From Vanilla planifolia (lineage: Eukaryota > Streptophyta > Magnoliopsida > Asparagales > Orchidaceae): a stretch of 64,000 bases of DNA. This document shows, one piece after another, positions 63,433-64,000 of this stretch. A program made the position numbers and the translations under genes. The notes beneath the pieces were generated by a model. That model made no database searches. It had not been told where the DNA came from and worked only from the letters and a program-made list of their open reading frames with translations. Where the stretch lies: assembly GCA_023846275.1 (NCBI GenBank), contig CM043869.1:17269501-17333500 (forward strand), given 5' to 3'. Position 1 is the first letter of the stretch; every line of letters begins with the position of its first letter.

Positions 63433-64000
63433 TTGGTATCAGACTAGTCCCATTTGAACTCGAAGTCATACCCGAGTCGAATCTTATTTCGATTAGTTAT
63501 CTTTGTCAGCCATAGAAGACGATTATAGTGCTCTATTTTCTCCTATGGTTGTCTCCGCTATATTTGCTTTGTTCATCAAAATATATTTCACAGTAAAATG
63601 TGTCATCATCGATATTAATTATTGTGCATGCTTTTTTCCGCTATTGTTGTCGTCCACCATCACTTGATCAACTGCTACTCTCGATCATTGTTGACTAGCT
63701 GCCCAACATCACCTGGTTCCCCACCATTGTTAGGTAGCCTACTACTCCCTGACTGCCCACCATCGCCTAGTCTCCCATCAGCTACCACCCTCTAGCCACT
63801 ACCAACCGCCGTCATTCGTCTCATCCACTGTTAGCATCCTTGTCATATTGTCATTGACGTTTGATTGTTATGTTGCATGTTGTATAATTTTTTTGACATT
63901 ATTTTTTTAATGCATTTTTATATTTTGTATTTAATATGGTTGAAGTTAATGTCATGAAATTCTAATTTTTTTAAATTTCTCAAGTGATTTAATTACAAAA
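63433..64000 (+). mobile_element. Putative start of a copia element: tRNA-iMet primer-binding site and leader
   Basis: TTGGTATCAGA at 63433-63443 matches the primer-binding site complementary to the 3' end of initiator tRNA-Met (TGGTATCAGAGC) used by most plant copia elements. The following C-rich stretch at about 63640-63840, with repeats like CTGCCCACCATCGCC and CCACCATTG, resembles the leader before gag in such elements. The reading frame of gag, if any, is beyond the window edge. A shared 10-11 base motif alone is modest evidence. Confidence 0.4.

Noticed and set aside
1-64000. CRISPR arrays, bacterial operons or prophage
   Set aside because: The sequence is clearly nuclear plant DNA. 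The tandem repeats seen have no uniform repeat-spacer structure.

Overview
This is a nuclear plant sequence: spliced genes with GT..AG introns, AT-rich and transposon-filled intergenic DNA, and no operons. The strong GC contrast between the 5' exons of two genes and their surroundings is typical of commelinid monocots. A non-grass monocot such as Zingiberales is my best guess, with low confidence. Three protein-coding genes can be supported, all on the + strand.

Layout. 1-11.1 kb holds decayed retrotransposons: an L1-type LINE at about 1.2-2.8 kb and a Ty1/copia element at 3842-8180 with short LTRs still recognisable. 11157-23477 holds eleven in-frame exons encoding the C-terminal 733 residues of HASTY, the plant exportin-5 homologue. 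One intron is 8.0 kb, and the N-terminal exons are not found in the window. 23.5-40 kb is AT-rich intergenic DNA with several degenerate tandem repeats, a long (TC)n tract, a TATGAT/ATCATA-rich domain and, inserted in that domain, a probable 1.88-kb solo LTR (36189-38069) with a 5-bp target duplication. 40035-44469 is a minus-strand Ty3/gypsy element, also with a matching 5-bp duplication. A deletion has fused its integrase directly to a truncated 5' LTR.

The gene-rich part is 46-58.6 kb. A complete three-exon CYP98A (p-coumaroyl shikimate 3'-hydroxylase, 509 aa, lignin and chlorogenic acid synthesis) has an AC-type MYB motif in its promoter. It is followed 720 bp downstream by a complete eight-exon MORN-repeat phosphatidylinositol 4-phosphate 5-kinase (772 aa, PIP5K7/8 type), whose last exon lies beyond a 4.9-kb intron. 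58.6-64 kb is repeat-derived and probably ends in the leader of another copia element.

The three genes have unrelated jobs (small-RNA pathway, phenylpropanoid synthesis, phosphoinositide signalling), and nothing suggests they act together. I found no new enzymatic or defence system. The most unusual structures are a Pol III-like promoter module inside the solo LTR, the integrase-LTR fusion, the giant introns of HASTY, and a stop codon overlapping a poly(A) hexamer just after the PIP5K exon 7 donor. Exon boundaries were set by hand from reading frame, splice consensus and remembered family sequences; no alignment was run.
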